From Phyllobacterium trifolii (GTDB lineage: Bacteria > Pseudomonadota > Alphaproteobacteria > Rhizobiales > Rhizobiaceae): a DNA stretch of 64,000 nt. Below the pieces are notes generated by a model that was not told the origin of the DNA, did not search any database, and worked only from the letters and a program-made list of their open reading frames with translations. The DNA lies in assembly GCF_014192095.1 (NCBI RefSeq), contig NZ_JACHXN010000022.1:1-64000 (forward strand), written 5' to 3'. Below, one piece after another: positions 62,114 to 64,000 of this stretch. Positions within the stretch are counted from its first letter, which is position 1. Every line of letters starts with the position of its first letter. The position numbers and the translations under genes are program-made.

Positions 62114-63529
62114 ATGACAAATTGGCTCCCTGAACTTGAACCCGGCAAAGGCCCGCTTTACCTGCAGCTGGCCGACCGTATCGAAACCGACATTGCCGGA
62201 GGCATTCTCGCGCCCGGTACCAAACTGCCGCCGCAGCGCAATCTCGCCTTCGATATCGGCGTGACGATAGGAACGGTCGGCCGCGCCTATAATCTCATTC
62301 GCGAGCGCGGGCTTGTCAGCGGCGAAGTCGGACGCGGGACCTATGTGACGGATCACAAAGTGGTCTCGCTGGTTCAGGCGCCGCCGCACACGGAGCCATT
62401 TGGCGGCACGCGCGGTCCGGTGGCGACACCCGGCAAGATTCGCATGGACTCGACGGCCGCAATCGAGGTCGGCCAGTCCGCCGCAATGGAACAGCTGCTG
62501 GCGCAGATCACCCGACAATTCCCGCGCGAGATGTCGAGCTATTCCCGCACCCTTCCCGCATCGTGGCAGGAGGCGGGAAGCAAATGGCTGTCCGGCGCAG
62601 GCTGGGTGCCGGAACCTGCGTCCATCGTGCCGACACTCGGCGCGCATTCGGCAATTCTCGCGGTGATAGCGGCGATAACAGTTCCTGGCGACCGGGTCGC
62701 TTTCGAAGACCTGACCTATTGCTCGGCAGCGCGCAGCGTCAATCTCATGGGGCGGCGCAGCATCATCCTCCACACGGAAAATGGCAGCGCGACGCCGGAC
62801 GATTTCGAGCGGCTCTGCGCGCAGCAGCATCCCAAGCTGGTTTTTCTCATGCCGTCGCTGCACAACCCGACCGCAACGACCATGCCGGAGGAGCATCGGC
62901 GGGCGATTGTCGAGATCGCGCGGCGGCACAATGTCTGGATCATCGAGGATGAGATTTACGGCTCGGTGATGGGGCACGAGCATATCAAGATCGCAGATCT
63001 CGCGCCGGAGCGGACATTTCATATTGGCGGCCTGTCGAAATCCGTGGCTGCAGGTGTACGTGGCGGCTGGGTGGCCTGCCCTCCGCACCTCGCGGCACGT
63101 GTCCACACGGCGCACAAGATGGTCACCGGCGGCATGCCATTCATCATGGCTGAACTCGGCGCCCAACTGGTCAATTCAGGCGAAGCCGACGCGATCCGCG
63201 GCAAGGTCCAGACCGAGATCGCTGCGCGCGAAGCGATTGCGCGCTCGGTCTTCGCGGGCATGGAGTTCACCTCGCAGCCGCTTTCGCCATTTTTATGGAT
63301 GAAATTGCCCGACCCATGGCTTTCAGGCACGTTTAAAAGCGCTGCGCTGAATGAAGGCGTGCTTGTCGACGACGAGGACGAATTCAAACCGGGCCGCACG
63401 GAGAAAGTCTTCCACCGCGTGCGCCTCGGACTGACGGTGCCGGAAACGCGCGATGAGGTGGTTCAGGGCTTCAGCATTTTACGCCGGCTGATGGAAACGG
63501 ATAATGCGAGTTATGATAGTTATTCTTGA
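62114..63529 (+). CDS. MocR/PdxR-type GntR-aminotransferase regulator
   Basis: A 471-residue fusion of an N-terminal GntR winged helix (residues 10-80; LYLQLADRIETDIAGGILAPGTKLPPQRNLAFDIGVTIGTVGRAYNL) and a fold-type I aminotransferase domain (about 115-460). FLMPSLHNPTATTMP and IIEDEIYGSVMGHE lead to the PLP-binding lysine in HIGGLSKSVAAGVRGGW (about residue 310). MocR proteins sense PLP or PLP-linked metabolites and regulate vitamin B6, GABA or similar genes. No Shine-Dalgarno precedes the start. Confidence 0.92.
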   Translation: MTNWLPELEPGKGPLYLQLADRIETDIAGGILAPGTKLPPQRNLAFDIGVTIGTVGRAYNLIRERGLVSGEVGRGTYVTDHKVVSLVQAPPHTEPFGGTRGPVATPGKIRMDSTAAIEVGQSAAMEQLLAQITRQFPREMSSYSRTLPASWQEAGSKWLSGAGWVPEPASIVPTLGAHSAILAVIAAITVPGDRVAFEDLTYCSAARSVNLMGRRSIILHTENGSATPDDFERLCAQQHPKLVFLMPSLHNPTATTMPEEHRRAIVEIARRHNVWIIEDEIYGSVMGHEHIKIADLAPERTFHIGGLSKSVAAGVRGGWVACPPHLAARVHTAHKMVTGGMPFIMAELGAQLVNSGEADAIRGKVQTEIAAREAIARSVFAGMEFTSQPLSPFLWMKLPDPWLSGTFKSAALNEGVLVDDEDEFKPGRTEKVFHRVRLGLTVPETRDEVVQGFSILRRLMETDNASYDSYS

Positions 63530-63550
63530 GGTATAGTTCTTGGAGAATCC

Positions 63551-63733
63551 GAGGAAATAATTGAAACCAATTCCATGTGCGTGGTTCGACAAGCTCACCA
63601 TGAGGGAGGTTGGTGTGTTTCAACGCTAATCGTCAACGTTTCCATTTCACAGCTCCCTGCAATCTCCTACCTCCCTCATGGTGAGCTTATCGAACCACGC
63701 ACATGGAATTAGTATCAATTATAATCCTCCTCA
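63551..63733. repeat. MITE-like element with long inverted arms containing the 28-bp repeat (copy pair 3)
   Basis: Arms 63569-63610 and 63669-63710 are 42-bp inverted repeats with one mismatch, containing the 28-bp unit. Similarity extends outward through ATAATTGA/ATCAATTAT and GAGGA/TCCTC to about 63551 and 63733 with a few mismatches. The 58-bp centre has no coding frame. It looks like a non-autonomous, palindromic mobile element. No transposase was found in the window. Confidence 0.75.
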
Positions 63734-63772
63734 TTCCGCAGCAAATTCATTTTACTTTTTTGAATTCATGCA

Positions 63773-63973
63773 ATGACCATTCCTTTTAAAACATTGAAAG
63801 AACGCCGGAATGCCGATCCCGCATTTCGACATGCGTCCGAAGAAATTGGTCCAGAGATCGAAATTGCTTTTCGCAAGACCGAAGCACGTGATCAGACGCT
63901 AGCTTCGTCAACTTCAGGTACCGCGCCCTCCGTTAAGGTGAAGCGACTCCCTCTCCGTCATCCTCGGGCTTGA
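63773..63973 (+). pseudogene. Relic of an XRE-type antitoxin-like protein
   Basis: The first 45 codons (MTIPFKTLKERRNADPAFRH, then EEIGPEIEIAFRKTEARDQT) have the pre-HTH helix of HigA/XRE-type antitoxins (…PEFRxEYExLExEfxlarxlieAR…). The HTH domain that should follow is missing; instead the frame runs into repeat sequence (63956 onward). It is probably a truncated antitoxin gene. The identification rests on weak similarity. It sits 40 bp after the MITE-like element. Confidence 0.35.
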
Positions 63974-63990
63974 CCCGAGGACCCACGGCA
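63956..63990. repeat. Second palindromic interspersed repeat (CGTCATCCTCGGG type)
   Basis: CCTCGGG-CTTGA-CCCGAGG (core about 63961-63980), flanked by CGTCAT and ACCC, is the form of a dispersed palindrome frequent in many alphaproteobacterial genomes. It overlaps the end of the antitoxin-like relic and probably marks its truncation point. Confidence 0.55.
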
Positions 63991-64000
63991 AAGCAGCTGT

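Noticed and set aside
62024-63166. 380-codon open frame on the minus strand
   Set aside because: It lies opposite the well-supported MocR gene, its product is rich in Arg/His/Cys without any domain, and it has no ribosome site. It is a by-product of the GC-rich codon pattern.
1-64000. tRNA, rRNA or known riboswitch genes
   Set aside because: No cloverleaf with a conserved GTTCGA-type T arm, no rRNA signature and no TPP, cobalamin or SAM box was recognised by eye. The GTTCGAC in the 28-bp repeat is not in a tRNA context.

Overview
This window looks like a chromosomal segment of an alphaproteobacterium of the order Hyphomicrobiales (Rhizobiales), probably from the Phyllobacteriaceae/Brucellaceae/Rhizobiaceae group. 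The evidence is an lpiA(mprF)-acvB pair, an rpe-DUF2259-purB block, DUF982 and DUF1127 proteins, a ModE-type regulator next to modABC, an iron box of the form TGA-N9-TCA, and a class II (Calvin-type) aldolase. No rRNA, tRNA or CRISPR array was seen. Genus-level placement is not possible from the sequence alone.

Region 1 (about 1-16.3 kb) is an accessory island framed by gene relics: a frameshifted SRAP/HMCES fragment at 214-347, a group II intron reverse-transcriptase scar at 14063-14199 and a 5'-truncated nucleotidyltransferase-like gene at 15886-16240. Its core is a carbohydrate unit: class II fructose-bisphosphate aldolase and acetate kinase on the minus strand, then on the plus strand a YddA/SbmA-type ABC protein with a ruined ATPase domain, phosphoketolase (xfp), a 1295-residue GH94 protein the size of the C-terminal phosphorylase module of cyclic beta-1,2-glucan synthase, and a PF10091 (GH144/GH189-like) glucanase. 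A plausible reading is phosphorolysis of beta-1,2-glucan, feeding a phosphoketolase bypass that ends in acetyl phosphate, acetate and ATP.

Region 2 (16.8-23 kb) holds a candidate three-hairpin small RNA with a strong terminator, an isochorismatase-family hydrolase, a short ModE regulator convergent with modCBA (molybdate uptake), DUF982 and DoxX proteins and small membrane ORFs. Region 3 (23.1-33.2 kb) is transport: a sugar ABC system (binding protein, permease, double ATPase) with a divergent GntR/FCD regulator and a convergent DUF1349 protein, then an Fbp-type ferric iron ABC operon preceded by a TGA-N9-TCA iron box.

Region 4 (33.3-43.8 kb) carries an EAL-GGDEF protein, the lysyl-phosphatidylglycerol pair lpiA-acvB, a FAH-family hydrolase, a second PF10091 protein, a diacylglycerol-kinase-like enzyme and a small lipoprotein. 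Region 5 (43.9-50.1 kb) is one compact minus-strand operon for maturing a molybdenum hydroxylase (flavin reductase, MoxR/CoxD, VWA/CoxE, a split XdhC, a MoeA-MobA-like fusion, a secreted alpha/beta hydrolase). No target enzyme is encoded in the window; the modABC genes earlier in the window would supply its metal.

Region 6 (50.3-64 kb) contains a binding protein coupled to a P1-family peptidase, then rpe-DUF2259-purB, then a run of small enzymes (VOC protein, epimerase, DHFR-like, RBBP9-like hydrolase, GST), two DUF1127 proteins and a MocR-type regulator whose promoter predicts a leaderless mRNA. This end contains three inverted pairs of one 28-bp interspersed repeat, one of them inside a MITE-like element, and a different palindromic repeat beside an antitoxin-like relic at the window edge.
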